NCBI GenBank assembly: GCA_022360315.1
Contig: JAKSDA010000298.1
Location: 42,171-106,170, forward strand
DNA: 64,000 nt
Reading direction: 5' to 3'
Source of the DNA: Pseudomonadota bacterium
Lineage (GTDB): Bacteria > Myxococcota_A > Polyangia > Haliangiales > Haliangiaceae
The position numbers and the translations under genes are program-made. Shown here one piece after another: positions 1-9,058 of this stretch. Under the pieces are notes generated by a model. That model had not been told where the DNA came from and searched no databases. It was given only the letters and a program-made list of their open reading frames with translations. Each line of letters begins with the position of its first letter. Position 1 is the first letter of the stretch.

Positions 1-488
1 ATGGCAACGTATTTGATGGCTCCAGCCATCTGCAACCGCTCACCGCCCATGGCCAGAAGTACAAAGCTGGCGATGAGCATGACTTCAAACCAAACGAAGA
101 GGTTGAATACATCGCCGGTGAGAAAGGCGCCGCACACTCCCATGACCAAGATGTGAAATAGAGGGAAATAGCTGAAGGCAATCCGGCGACTGTCTATCTG
201 GCCCATAGAGTAAACCGCTCCACAGGCGGCCACCACCGCCGTTACAGCGACGAGAAGCGCGCTGAGGACATCAGCGGTGAAAGCAATGGCAAAACCGGGC
301 GGCCAGCCGCCCATGTGCACGGTCTGCGGGCCGCTGTGAAGTACTCGAAACAAAAGCCACAAAGCAACGGGTACCAGGGCCAGGGCTCCCCCGACTCCAA
401 TTGCGCGCTGCACCCGCACCCGGCGGCGCACGAGCAGGCCGATGGTGGCCGTGATGAGAGGCAAGACGATCGGGAGTACCACGGCCAT
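1..488 (-). CDS. mnhD: Mrp-type Na+/H+ antiporter subunit D, N-terminal part (cut by window edge)
   Basis: The minus-strand frame stays open from an ATG at 488 to the window edge. It encodes the first 160 or so residues of a polytopic membrane protein of the NuoN/MrpD family, which forms part of the ion-translocating membrane module of the multisubunit Mrp antiporter. Visible features are an N-terminal MAVVLPIVLPLITATIGLL membrane helix, a long series of hydrophobic helices and a FNLFVWFEVMLIASFVLL segment typical of this family. The start overlaps the mnhC stop by one base (TGATG), indicating translational coupling in the order A-B-C-D. The rest of the gene, and presumably subunits E-G, lie outside the window. 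Confidence 0.9.
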   Translation of the reverse strand, partial: MAVVLPIVLPLITATIGLLVRRRVRVQRAIGVGGALALVPVALWLLFRVLHSGPQTVHMGGWPPGFAIAFTADVLSALLVAVTAVVAACGAVYSMGQIDSRRIAFSYFPLFHILVMGVCGAFLTGDVFNLFVWFEVMLIASFVLLAMGGERLQMAGAIKYVA

Positions 489-835
489 CAGGCAACCTCC
501 TCGCGCATGCGGTCGAGCTCGTCGGTACCCATGACGCGGCACACCCGCTTGACCAGCACAGCAGCAAATGCGACCACGGCAAAGCCAATGACAATGGCGG
601 TGAGAACCAAAGCCTGGGGAATGGGATCGGCATAGCCCGCGGGTGGGCTCAGTGCACCGTCAGCAACGATGGCAGGAGTGCCGCGGCGCAGGCCGCCCGC
701 CACGAAAATGAGCAAATTGGCTCCGTGGCTCATCAGCACCAGGCCAATGACCAGGCGGATGACACTGGGCCGCAGCATGAGGAAAACCCCCGCAGCGAAC
801 AGAACCCCCACGGCTACGGCAAACACAAAAAACAT
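488..835 (-). CDS. mnhC: Mrp-type Na+/H+ antiporter subunit C
   Basis: This 115-residue protein has three predicted membrane helices and matches the NuoK/MrpC family, whose usual length is about 110-115 residues. The motif RLVIGLVLMSHGANLLIF is characteristic. In the Mrp complex it packs against subunits A and D in the membrane arm. The 5' end lies 4 bases downstream of the mnhB stop and the 3' end overlaps mnhD by one base, so it sits in the middle of a tight operon. The polar C-terminus (VMGTDELDRMREEVA) probably faces the cytoplasm. Confidence 0.93.
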   Translation of the reverse strand: MFFVFAVAVGVLFAAGVFLMLRPSVIRLVIGLVLMSHGANLLIFVAGGLRRGTPAIVADGALSPPAGYADPIPQALVLTAIVIGFAVVAFAAVLVKRVCRVMGTDELDRMREEVA

Positions 836-839
836 CGAA

Positions 840-1244
840 TTATTCCTCGGCCAGAGTGAGAAGGATCAATAGTGCCGTGCCCACCACGACCAGATACACG
901 CCGATATCAAATATGAGCACCGTACCGACCTTGGCAACATGGGGAATGGCAAACCACCATTGGGCCTGCAAGAGCTCGTCTCCCTGAACGAGCGGCACCA
1001 CGGCTGCGATCACAACCATCAGCAATCCGCCGGCAGTGATCGAGAGCGGCTCGAGGCGCACAGCGCGAGCTGTGGCGCGCGAACCAAAGGCGACCAGATG
1101 TAGGGCCAGTCCGCCGGTCAAAAGCAATCCGCCGATAAAGCCACCGCCCGGGGCATCGTGGCCGCGCAACAGGACAAAAATCGATATTATGGCCAAGATG
1201 GCGACAAGTGGCCGCGCTGTGGCGCGCAGAATGATAGAACTCAT
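840..1244 (-). CDS. mnhB: Mrp-type Na+/H+ antiporter subunit B
   Basis: The 134-residue protein has four hydrophobic segments and the family signature HDAPGGGFIGGLL near residue 30, as in MnhB/MrpB. It is a membrane subunit of the cation/proton antiporter used in sodium and alkali tolerance. Its ATG overlaps the 3' end of mnhA by four bases (ATGA arrangement at 1241-1244), a sign of coupled translation. Length and order agree with stand-alone MrpB rather than the fused MrpAB form, although the upstream MnhA has its own C-terminal hydrophobic extension. Confidence 0.92.
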   Translation of the reverse strand: MSSIILRATARPLVAILAIISIFVLLRGHDAPGGGFIGGLLLTGGLALHLVAFGSRATARAVRLEPLSITAGGLLMVVIAAVVPLVQGDELLQAQWWFAIPHVAKVGTVLIFDIGVYLVVVGTALLILLTLAEE

Positions 1245-3619
1245 GTGGCCTCCCGCTCAGGTCTGGCGGCAGCGATGCGGCGCAGGCGCAAGAGTGCCAG
1301 TACGCCCAGGCCAGCCACGGCCACAACGACGATCTCACCCAGGGTGTCCAGAGCGCGAAAATCGACCAGGATGACGTTGACGATATTGTGGCCATACCCC
1401 TGGGGAACGCTGGTTTTGGAGTAATACGTGGCCGCATCGGCAGGCAGATGGATGGCTGCCGATGCCAGGGTTAATCCGGTGACGAGCGCACCACACGCCA
1501 CGGCAATGGCGACGTCGCGCACGGTACGGATTCGACTACTGGATCGCAACGCCTGACTGGAGTGAACCGGCAAGTGGTGGAATACCAGGGCCAGGACCAC
1601 AACGGTCAAGACTTCCACCACGATCAGGGTCAAGGCAAGGTCGGGAGCACCGTAGAGGGCAAAGGTGAGCGCAATACCCAGACCGCTGATGCCCAGGGCG
1701 GCAATGGCCCCCAGATAGGTGGGAATCAATGCCGCAGCAACGGCTCCAATAGCGATGAGCGCCGCGATGGCGCAGTCGGTGACATCGAGTGAAATGGGCT
1801 CGATCGCCAGGGGGTGGAGGAGAGCTCCGACCAGAGGAATAGATACACCGGCTATCAGTACCAGGAGAACCACCGCAATGTAGCGGGTCAAATGGCCGTT
1901 TTGCACCGCTGCAGCAAATCGAGCCCCAACCCGGTACAATCCGGCCAGGGCGCCGTTGTACAGGGACTCGGCCAACGTCGGCGCGGGTGCGGTACCAGCC
2001 GTGCGGAATCGACCACGCATGGCCACATACAGAGCGATGCCACCAATGATGGTCAACGCGCTCAGCGCCAGGACGATCACAGCCTGGCTATTCAATCCGT
2101 GCCAAAGGGCCAGATCCATGGCCACGGGCTGGTTCACGATGGATGCGGCGGCCCAGGAGCCAAGAATCTGGTCGAATAGACCCGGCCATAGGCCGAGAAT
2201 CAGACCCATGCCGGCTAGAAACCATGGACCGATGAGCATGGACAAATCAGCCTCGTGGGCGGCTTTGGCCGGCTCTGTGGCAGGGCCAAAAAATGGCTTA
2301 AAAGCCACGATCAAGGCGATGACCACCAGGGCCGAGTTAGCCGCCACGGCCACGACCAGAAGTCCTGAACCGAAAGGCCCGAGGGTGAGCTTGGCCGCAT
2401 AGAACAGCTCTTTGCCAATAAAGCCCAGGGTGGGTGGCAAACCGGCCATGCTGATCGCAGCGACCAATGCAGCCATCGCAGTATATGGCAGCCGCCGGCG
2501 CAGTCCGCCGAGACGGTCGATCATGCGCGTGCCAGCGCCGTGGTCGATGTTGCCCACCACCATGAAAAGGGCGGCCTTGTACAGGGCATGGGCGCACAAC
2601 AGTACCAGAGCCGCTTTGACCGCTTTGCTACTGCCCAAACCGATGAGCATTGTGATGATGCCCAAGACCGCTACCGTGGAGTACGCGAGCAATCGCTTGA
2701 GATCGCGCTGGCGCAGTCCGACCACAGCACCGATGACCATTGTCGCAGCCCCGGCACCCGTGATCGATAAAATCCACACGTCGGTGTCGCCCAGATGGGG
2801 CTGTAAACGGGCGATGAGGTAGATGCCGGCCTTGACCATGGTGGCCGAGTGCAAATAGGCGCTTGCCGGCGTGGGCGCGGCCATGGCGCCGGGCAACCAG
2901 AAGTGAAACGGAAACTGGGCAGACTTGGTAAACGCACCCAGCAGAACCAACACGACAATGGCGGTATAATAGGGATGACTGCGCAGATCCACGGCGTGCA
3001 AAGCGGCGATGGAGCTGGCCTGGGCCGGGTCCACTCCCATATCGACAGCGGCCATCCCGATGAGGACAAAGCCGCACAAAAGCGCCAGTCCACCAGCGCC
3101 GGTGACCAATAGCGCGGTCAGTGCGGCATCGCGAGCCGATTTTGCACGGCTCTTGTACGCGATGAGCGCATACGAAGCGATACTGGTGAGCTCCCAAAAA
3201 ATAAAGAGCACGATGAGATTGTCGCTAAAGACCACTCCGAGCATGGCGGCCATAAACGCCAAAAGATAGGCAAAAAATCGCCCGCAACGGCTATCGCCGG
3301 CGAAGTAGCTGCCACTGTACAAAGTGATGAGCGCGCCGATGAGGCAGATCAATACGGCAAATAAAAGCGCCAACCCGTCGCCCACAAAGGAGACATCTAC
3401 ACCGAGAGCGGGCATCCATGTCCACCTCTCGGCCCATGGGACGTGCGGGCCCATGGCAATGTCGATACCCAAGTAGACAGCGCTCCCCAACGGCACGAGG
3501 GCCATCAGCCAGCCCAGGCCACGACCCGCTCGTCGAGCCAATAGCGGAGCACAGGCGGCTGCAACTGCCAGCAGTAGAATCATTACAGCCATACGTCGGG
3601 ACAGTATATGGCCTCTCAC
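1241..3619 (-). CDS. mnhA: Mrp-type Na+/H+ antiporter subunit A
   Basis: This 792-residue polytopic protein is related to NuoL and is the large ion-translocating subunit of the Mrp antiporter. The NuoL-like proton-pumping core covers about residues 60-430; it includes the helix-rich segments FIFWELTSIASYALI and KSAQFPFHFWLPGAMAAPTP (invariant lysine and histidine region). A distinct C-terminal membrane region from about residue 580 to 780 corresponds to the MrpA-specific extension. The length is typical for MrpA. It is the first gene of the operon, with the promoter expected in 3620-3871. The neighbouring nhaR gene fits control by sodium. Confidence 0.93.
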   Translation of the reverse strand: MRGHILSRRMAVMILLLAVAAACAPLLARRAGRGLGWLMALVPLGSAVYLGIDIAMGPHVPWAERWTWMPALGVDVSFVGDGLALLFAVLICLIGALITLYSGSYFAGDSRCGRFFAYLLAFMAAMLGVVFSDNLIVLFIFWELTSIASYALIAYKSRAKSARDAALTALLVTGAGGLALLCGFVLIGMAAVDMGVDPAQASSIAALHAVDLRSHPYYTAIVVLVLLGAFTKSAQFPFHFWLPGAMAAPTPASAYLHSATMVKAGIYLIARLQPHLGDTDVWILSITGAGAATMVIGAVVGLRQRDLKRLLAYSTVAVLGIITMLIGLGSSKAVKAALVLLCAHALYKAALFMVVGNIDHGAGTRMIDRLGGLRRRLPYTAMAALVAAISMAGLPPTLGFIGKELFYAAKLTLGPFGSGLLVVAVAANSALVVIALIVAFKPFFGPATEPAKAAHEADLSMLIGPWFLAGMGLILGLWPGLFDQILGSWAAASIVNQPVAMDLALWHGLNSQAVIVLALSALTIIGGIALYVAMRGRFRTAGTAPAPTLAESLYNGALAGLYRVGARFAAAVQNGHLTRYIAVVLLVLIAGVSIPLVGALLHPLAIEPISLDVTDCAIAALIAIGAVAAALIPTYLGAIAALGISGLGIALTFALYGAPDLALTLIVVEVLTVVVLALVFHHLPVHSSQALRSSSRIRTVRDVAIAVACGALVTGLTLASAAIHLPADAATYYSKTSVPQGYGHNIVNVILVDFRALDTLGEIVVVAVAGLGVLALLRLRRIAAARPEREAT

Positions 3620-3871
3620 TCACTTCGACAAATTAAAAATGACAATCGATTGATTCGAAATATACGAATCATGTGGAATCCACTGAGCTGCGACTTCCTC
3701 GTAAAAATCACACAAATATCTGCGAATTATCGATTTGTGCGCAGCATCGGATCGGCCCACTATATCTGACACGGGCACCTGCCGAGCAATCGACGCGGGG
3801 TGCCCGTAGAGCTCCACTGGTAAACCAACCCCTGTGTACATTCAGCTTCATCCAAGGAGACAGAGATAATC

Positions 3872-4231
3872 ATGCGCATCGAAATCCGCGATCAAAAACT
3901 GGGTATCAGCAAAGAATTTCGCACCAAAACCGTCGACCGACTGCAACTGGCTGTGGGGCGGTTCGGTCCGGACCTCCCCCGTGTCGTCGTCAGGTACAGT
4001 GATCTCAACGGTCCACGCGGGGGGGTGGATAAATGCTGCCGTATCGCGTTGCACACTGTGGGCTTCGGAACCGTCGTGGCCGAGGGAGTGGGCAGCAACC
4101 TGTCCAGTGCTCTGGCCAGGGCCTCGGACCGGGCGAGTAGAGCGATGTCCCGAGTACGGGCCCGGGCCCAGTTCAGGAAAAGAGTTCGTTTCGCGCCGCT
4201 TGTGAGATGGCCACAACCGCTGGGTTCTTGA
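3872..4231 (+). CDS. HPF/RaiA-like ribosome-associated protein
   Basis: This 119-residue protein resembles the short ribosome hibernation-promoting factor / sigma-54 modulation family. Its N-terminal strand pattern (MRIEIRDQKLGISKEFRTKT), a middle strand with VVVRYSDLN and a final basic helix rich in Arg agree with that fold. Members bind the 30S decoding centre and stall ribosomes under stress. A good ribosome binding site, AAGGAG, lies 12 bases before the ATG. The last 59 bases overlap the 3' end of the convergent nhaR gene. The match is based on pattern and size rather than on diagnostic residues, so the family call is moderate. Confidence 0.6.
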   Translation: MRIEIRDQKLGISKEFRTKTVDRLQLAVGRFGPDLPRVVVRYSDLNGPRGGVDKCCRIALHTVGFGTVVAEGVGSNLSSALARASDRASRAMSRVRARAQFRKRVRFAPLVRWPQPLGS

Positions 4232-5072
4232 TACGCCGCTCCACAGTAATGGCGTAAAAGCGCTCTATGACCTCCTCGGTATAGCCGATGATGCGCACGT
4301 CGTAGCGGGATGAAATCTCGTCGGCGATGGCGCTGGGGCCGGCAAAAACCCCCTCGCCTTGCTGGCCGAATACCTTGAGAAGTGCACTGTCTTCGAACTC
4401 GGCCACTACCCGCGGGTGGATGTCGTGGCTATCCATCCAGTGGTCCAAACCGCGGCGCAACAGGGTATTATCCGTGGGCAAGAGCATGGGGGCACCGTTG
4501 AGTGAGTGGGGAAAGCCACGCCGGTGCTTGCGCGCCAATTCGGGAACAGCAAAGAAGGTGAGACCACATTCGCCCAAGAGGTGATTAAATGCCTTGATCT
4601 TCATCGGCCCGGCAATGGGCTGGTCGGCCAGTACCAGATCGAGACCCTGCACCGATAATTCGGCCAACAAACGCTCGGTTTTATCCTCTTTGCACACAAT
4701 CTGCAGCGGTTCATCCAAAGCCAGGGCCGGACGCAAGAGGCGGTGCGTGATCAATTTGGGCATCACGTCGGCGATGCCCACGTGTAGGACCAATGGCCGG
4801 CCACTGGGCCGGCCACCGAGGGTATCCATCAGTTCGCGGCCCAGGGAGAAGATCTCGTCGGCGTAGCGGTACACCACCTGACCAACCTCGCTCAAAACCA
4901 AGTTGCGCCCTGACCGATTGAATAGCTTCTCGCCGAGGGAATCTTCCAGGGTGCGGATCTGTCCACTGATGGTTGGTTGGGCCAAACGTAGCTTCTGGCT
5001 GGCACTGGCGATGGTGCCCTCTTTGGCGACCATCCAGAAATACATTAAATGGTGATAATTGAGCCACTGCAT
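4173..5072 (-). CDS. nhaR: LysR-family activator NhaR
   Basis: From the ATG at 5072 the protein has 299 residues, close to NhaR of enterobacteria, and begins MQWLNYHHLMYFWMVAKEGT as NhaR proteins do. The winged helix-turn-helix covers about residues 5-65 (ASQKLRLAQPTISGQIRTLE), followed by a periplasmic-binding-protein-like effector domain. NhaR activates Na+/H+ antiporter genes in response to Na+, which fits the adjacent Mrp operon. The frame is open upstream to a TTG at 5111, but the ATG at 5072 has a GAGA site and matches the family N-terminus. It is divergent from the permease gene and overlaps the HPF-like gene at its 3' end. Confidence 0.88.
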   Translation of the reverse strand: MQWLNYHHLMYFWMVAKEGTIASASQKLRLAQPTISGQIRTLEDSLGEKLFNRSGRNLVLSEVGQVVYRYADEIFSLGRELMDTLGGRPSGRPLVLHVGIADVMPKLITHRLLRPALALDEPLQIVCKEDKTERLLAELSVQGLDLVLADQPIAGPMKIKAFNHLLGECGLTFFAVPELARKHRRGFPHSLNGAPMLLPTDNTLLRRGLDHWMDSHDIHPRVVAEFEDSALLKVFGQQGEGVFAGPSAIADEISSRYDVRIIGYTEEVIERFYAITVERRIKNPAVVAISQAARNELFS

Positions 5073-5104
5073 AGCGATCTCATTCATTCGGTTACGTCGA
5101 AGGA

Positions 5105-5130
5105 TTGACAAGAAATTATCGATTAGACCT
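5105..5130 (+). promoter_or_regulatory. Possible -35 box and promoter between nhaR and the permease gene
   Basis: TTGACA occurs at 5105-5110 in the 77-base divergent space between the ATG codons at 5072 (minus) and 5150 (plus), with a TAAGTA-like hexamer starting 19 bases further on. The spacing is longer than ideal and no start site is known, so this is only a candidate. If it is right, the permease start must lie downstream, at 5150 or 5159. Confidence 0.3.
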
Positions 5131-5149
5131 AAGTAACCCAGTGGCTACT

Positions 5150-6976
5150 ATGACATGGATGGCATTTCGCCGCCTGGACAAAAAGCTTACCTTCTTCGAT
5201 GTCTATGCGATCAGTACCGGGGCCATGTTCAGCTCTGGTTTTTTCTTGCTGCCCGGAATTGCATTTGCCGAGGCGGGCCACGCTGTCGTGCTGGCCTACC
5301 TGTGCGCCGGGCTGCTCATCATTCCCGCGATGTTGAGCGTGGCCGAGCTGTCCACGGCGATGCCCCGAGCCGGGGGGGCGTATTTTTTTCTCGACCGGGC
5401 TCTCGGGCCCGTGGCCGGGACGATCGGTGGTCTGGGCACGTGGATGGCCATGATCCTCAAGACTGCATTCGCCTTTGTCGGGGTGGGTGCGTATTTGCGT
5501 CTCTTTCTCGACGTTCCAATCACCGCAGTGGCTATTGCGCTCACCCTGGCATTTACGGCGGTCAATATCGTTGGTGCCAAAGAAACCAGCGGACTGCAGC
5601 GGGTGTTGGTGGGCGCGCTCGTCGGTATCCTGACCGTCTTCGTAGTCGCTGGCCTGATCGAGATCATCACCAGCGGGGGCGGCCCGGGGGGCAGTATCGG
5701 CGAGGTAGTCGGCTCCATGACAGAGGTGGATTCTGCCGCATTTCTGGCCACAATTGGCATGGTGTTTGTGTCCTATGCCGGTCTCACCAAAGTGGCCAGC
5801 GTGGCAGAAGAAGTACGCGCACCGGGGCGGGCAATTCCCCGCGGTATGACACACTCGCTGCTCAGCGCCACGGGCATCTACGTGATTGGGGTGCTGGTCA
5901 TGGTCGTGGTCATCGAGCCCAGCGCACTGCGCGGCGATCTGACCCCCGTCGCCACCGCGGGACAGGTGGTGCTCGATTGGCTGCCAGCTGGATATATTGC
6001 CCTGGGCTTGATCGTAATTGCCGCACTTGCTGCTTTTCTGTCCACCGGAAATGCCGGGATCATGTCGGCGTCGCGCTATCTCCTGGCCATGGGGCGCGAT
6101 TCGCTGGTGCCCGGTCGCCTGGCCACAATCGGACGCTTCGGCACGCCCACAATCGGCATTGTCATCACGTCTGCAGTGGTCGTGCTGTGCGTTGCCACGC
6201 TGGACGTGGCCAATCTGGCCAAGCTGGCCAGTGCCTTTCAGCTGCTGATGTTCTCGCTCATCAACCTGGCCGTCATCGTCATGCGCGAGAGCCGCATCGT
6301 CGGCTACGATCCCAGCTACCGAGCACCGCTCTACCCGTGGCTTCAGATTGCCGGCGCGGTAATTCCCCTGGTGCTCATCGGCGAGCTCGGTCACTTGGCC
6401 ATTCTATTCACCGCCGCAGTGGTAGCGATGTGTGTGGCCTGGTATGTCTGGTATGCACGCCATCGAGTACGACGTGCCGGAGCTCTTCTGCACTGGTTTG
6501 CTCGCATGGGGCACCAGCGCTTTCCCGGGCTGGAAAGCGAGCTGCGCACCATTCTACAAGAGCGCGACGGCGAGGCGGTAGACGATCTCATCGCCAATGC
6601 CCCACAAGTAGAGGTTCCCGATGGTACCGACTTCAACCAGGTGGTAAAGTTGGCCGCTGCTCTGTTGGCCGACGCAGCCGGTGTACCGCGTGCTTCGCTC
6701 GCCCAGCAATTTGTCGATGGCACCCGCACCGGCGAAACTCCGGTGGCCCGGCACGTGGCATTGCCGCACCTGCGCCTTCCGGGTCTGTCCGAACCCCATG
6801 TGGTCATGATCCACGCACGCCCTGGCGCCACCATTGCGGTGCCGAGGAACGATGCCGAGGTCGCCCACATTCGCAGTTTTTATTTCTTGATCAGCGCAGC
6901 TGAGGATCCAGCCCGCCATCTTCGACTGCTGGCCGGGATCGCCCGCTGGGTCGAACGCACCGGACCATCGATGTGA
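5150..6976 (+). CDS. APC-family amino-acid permease fused to a PTS EIIA-like domain
   Basis: About the first 450 residues form a 12-helix APC-superfamily transporter; the early motif FDVYAISTGAMFSSGFFLLP is the substrate-binding unwound helix 1 typical of amino-acid permeases. The last 140 residues, from roughly 470, resemble a PTS EIIA type-2 domain (mannitol/fructose or PtsN-like) with HVALPHLRLPG, where the His corresponds to the phosphorylated residue, and a following VMIHARPG strand. Such fusions suggest control of uptake by phosphorylation or by nucleotide and ion signals. The frame is open to a TTG at 5105, but no good ribosome site favours it; ATG at 5150 or 5159 is preferred. Confidence 0.85.
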   Translation: MTWMAFRRLDKKLTFFDVYAISTGAMFSSGFFLLPGIAFAEAGHAVVLAYLCAGLLIIPAMLSVAELSTAMPRAGGAYFFLDRALGPVAGTIGGLGTWMAMILKTAFAFVGVGAYLRLFLDVPITAVAIALTLAFTAVNIVGAKETSGLQRVLVGALVGILTVFVVAGLIEIITSGGGPGGSIGEVVGSMTEVDSAAFLATIGMVFVSYAGLTKVASVAEEVRAPGRAIPRGMTHSLLSATGIYVIGVLVMVVVIEPSALRGDLTPVATAGQVVLDWLPAGYIALGLIVIAALAAFLSTGNAGIMSASRYLLAMGRDSLVPGRLATIGRFGTPTIGIVITSAVVVLCVATLDVANLAKLASAFQLLMFSLINLAVIVMRESRIVGYDPSYRAPLYPWLQIAGAVIPLVLIGELGHLAILFTAAVVAMCVAWYVWYARHRVRRAGALLHWFARMGHQRFPGLESELRTILQERDGEAVDDLIANAPQVEVPDGTDFNQVVKLAAALLADAAGVPRASLAQQFVDGTRTGETPVARHVALPHLRLPGLSEPHVVMIHARPGATIAVPRNDAEVAHIRSFYFLISAAEDPARHLRLLAGIARWVERTGPSM

Positions 6977-7008
6977 ATCTCTGCTATGGCACTCACAGAT
7001 TCATTCAC

Positions 7009-8676
7009 TCATTCCCTGGCCAGAGCGTAAAGCAGATCGACATATCCCTTTTCGAGGGTAGCCAGGCCGGCGATTTTTGACCCGGATTTCGGCTTGATGA
7101 CCATGTATTCGTTGGGTCCATGTGCACCGCTTCCATGGCCGGGCCCGGCCAGCAAAAGAGGCAGACCGAGACGATGGGTGAATTGGTAAAACGGTGCGCT
7201 GCCGGCCAGTCGCGGGCTGACCACTACGGGCAGGTCGTATTTGTTAAAAACCGCAATCCCGGCCTGGATCAGAGAAGTCGACACCGAGGTCTGCGCGGCG
7301 GGATAGCCAGATAGCTGCCGGATTGCAATGTCTTGAAACCGATTGGTGCGAAGGTGCTGGCGAATGCGGGCCAGGGCTTGCTCGGGTTCGATGCCCATCG
7401 GCAGACGAGAATCGACCTTGGCGGTAGCCTTGTGGGGCAAGATAGTTTTCACTCCCACGCCAGAATAGCCACCCCATATACCATTGATATTGAGAGTGGG
7501 CATATACAGGTATTCCATGAGAAGGTCGACGCCCGTTTTGCCATCGATCCAGCGCTTGACGCCGAGTAACTGTTTTAGCTTGCTACCGTCCCAAGATCGC
7601 AATACACCGTTGATCAGGCGTTCTTCTTCAGCGGTAGGCGGGCGGATACCCTCGTAATACCCGGGGATCGCGATGGTGTTGCCATCGGCCGTGGTCATGG
7701 ATGCCAGGGCTTGAACCAGTCGCCACGCCGGAGCATCGACAATAGTCTTGAACGAGCCGTGGATCTCTTTGGTGGTGGGTCCACCGTGGGGACCGCCCAG
7801 GGACTCTAACTCGAGATACAGGATTCCCTTGACCCCGAGATGTACAAATAGGGTGCCATCGGGAAGCTGGGCGTTGTGGGGAAAGATAACGCCGGCGGCG
7901 GTCTTGAGACGACGTTCGTAGCGGTCGACGATTTCGGGATAATGAGGCGAACCGAGCTCCTCTTCACCCTCGGCCGTGATCATGAGGTTGACCGGCAGAG
8001 TACCCGTGACGGCAATTATGGAGGAAATGGCGTTGAGCAGGGCCCGTTCGGGGCCTTTTTGGTTGCTGGCGCCGCGCGCCATGAGCACAGTACCGAGTGG
8101 GTGACTGACCAGATTGCCGGCAAATGGTGGAGTCTTCCAGTCGCCGGCAATGACTGGCTGTACATCGTACATCATGTAGACCATCAGCGTGCGCGGAGCC
8201 CCCGCGTCGAAGTAGCCCCAAACGCCAGGATGACCCGACGTGGGAACAATCTCGGCCTCGGTAAAGCCGAGCGCTTTGAAATCATCGCGGACGAGCTCCG
8301 CCATCTGACGCACACCGTCGTTTTGCGCACTGATGGAACGCTGCCGAACCCAGCGCTGAAGCTGGGCGACATGCTGGTCGATATTGGCGTCGATATGGGC
8401 GTAGATGGAAGCGTGATTGCCCCGGTAGGCCGGAATTGCGGCCGCATCAAACGACTCGGTGGTGGTGAGTCGAAACTGCGGGCGCACCGGCGCCGAGACC
8501 ATCCGAACGCTCGACTCGCTCGACCCCTGGCCATTCGTCATCTGGGTCGCTGACATCTGACCAGCCGGAGCAACATGATTCAGCGTTGCATTGTGCGCGG
8601 AACGGTCGCTCGTCGTACCGGAACATCCGACCGCAATGCTGAATAAGGCGCACAGCGGCGCATATCGGATTTGCAT
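7009..8676 (-). CDS. M20-family peptidase-like lipoprotein with altered metal ligands
   Basis: This 555-residue protein starts with a lipoprotein signal (IAVGC, Cys at residue 18) and then follows the M20/ArgE-DapE-CPG2 fold. Recognisable blocks are MVYMMYDVQPV, MARGASNQKGP, ITAEGEEELGS and a C-terminal GPGHGSGAHGPNEYM. In active members the first block is GHYDVQP with a metal-binding His, and the second is GASDDKG with the bridging Asp; here these are Met and Asn. The Glu pair and final His are kept. It may be a pseudo-enzyme or use another metal arrangement. AGGAG lies just before the ATG. It is convergent with the permease gene. Confidence 0.82.
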   Translation of the reverse strand: MQIRYAPLCALFSIAVGCSGTTSDRSAHNATLNHVAPAGQMSATQMTNGQGSSESSVRMVSAPVRPQFRLTTTESFDAAAIPAYRGNHASIYAHIDANIDQHVAQLQRWVRQRSISAQNDGVRQMAELVRDDFKALGFTEAEIVPTSGHPGVWGYFDAGAPRTLMVYMMYDVQPVIAGDWKTPPFAGNLVSHPLGTVLMARGASNQKGPERALLNAISSIIAVTGTLPVNLMITAEGEEELGSPHYPEIVDRYERRLKTAAGVIFPHNAQLPDGTLFVHLGVKGILYLELESLGGPHGGPTTKEIHGSFKTIVDAPAWRLVQALASMTTADGNTIAIPGYYEGIRPPTAEEERLINGVLRSWDGSKLKQLLGVKRWIDGKTGVDLLMEYLYMPTLNINGIWGGYSGVGVKTILPHKATAKVDSRLPMGIEPEQALARIRQHLRTNRFQDIAIRQLSGYPAAQTSVSTSLIQAGIAVFNKYDLPVVVSPRLAGSAPFYQFTHRLGLPLLLAGPGHGSGAHGPNEYMVIKPKSGSKIAGLATLEKGYVDLLYALARE

Positions 8677-8724
8677 GGAGACTCCTGTGTGCGGATGATC
8701 GAATCACCAGCCGCCCGGTCGCTG

Positions 8725-8779
8725 ACGCGGAGCGGCATCCCCGGCGCGGAGCAGCATTGTCCGGCGCGGAGCGGCATTC
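8725..8779. repeat. Three short tandem repeats (GCGCGGAGCRGCATT-like)
   Basis: Copies at 8725-8740 (first base A instead of G), 8744-8759 and 8764-8779 share CGCGGAGC(A/G)GCAT with a period of 19-20 bases. They lie in the non-coding region upstream of the M20 gene, about 50-100 bases before its start. Their function is unknown; they could be protein-binding sites or slippage products. Confidence 0.6.
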
Positions 8780-8878
8780 TATGATAACCCGGCGAGGTTT
8801 TTCCGCCTCAATGCTGCAATTCACGAGTAAGTGCCCAGTCGGGTCCATCGAGGACAAGGCGTCGATGAGGGAGGCCAC

Positions 8879-8998
8879 ATGGCCGACAAGCAACGCGGTC
8901 ATCCGGCGGGCAGGTCGAGCACTATGGGTAAGGTGGCCAGTCTGAATTGGTATACGTGGCCAGCCTGGCCTGGTAACGGAGACTTGCCGATAAATTAG
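8879..8998 (+). CDS. Possible small protein, 39 residues
   Basis: An ATG at 8879 follows a strong ribosome site (GGGAGG, 4 bases spacing) and opens a 39-codon frame ending in TAG. The peptide is Trp-rich near its end (LNWYTWPAWPGNGDL) and resembles no family I know. It lies in a 382-base stretch otherwise without genes, between the divergent M20 start and the 3' end of the small gene at 9059. The ribosome site is the only support, so this is a candidate. Confidence 0.35.
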   Translation: MADKQRGHPAGRSSTMGKVASLNWYTWPAWPGNGDLPIN

Positions 8999-9058
8999 GC
9001 CACCATACTATTCCGGGGCAAAGAATGAGCAGGCTTACATTTGTGCCAAGTGGGTCGG

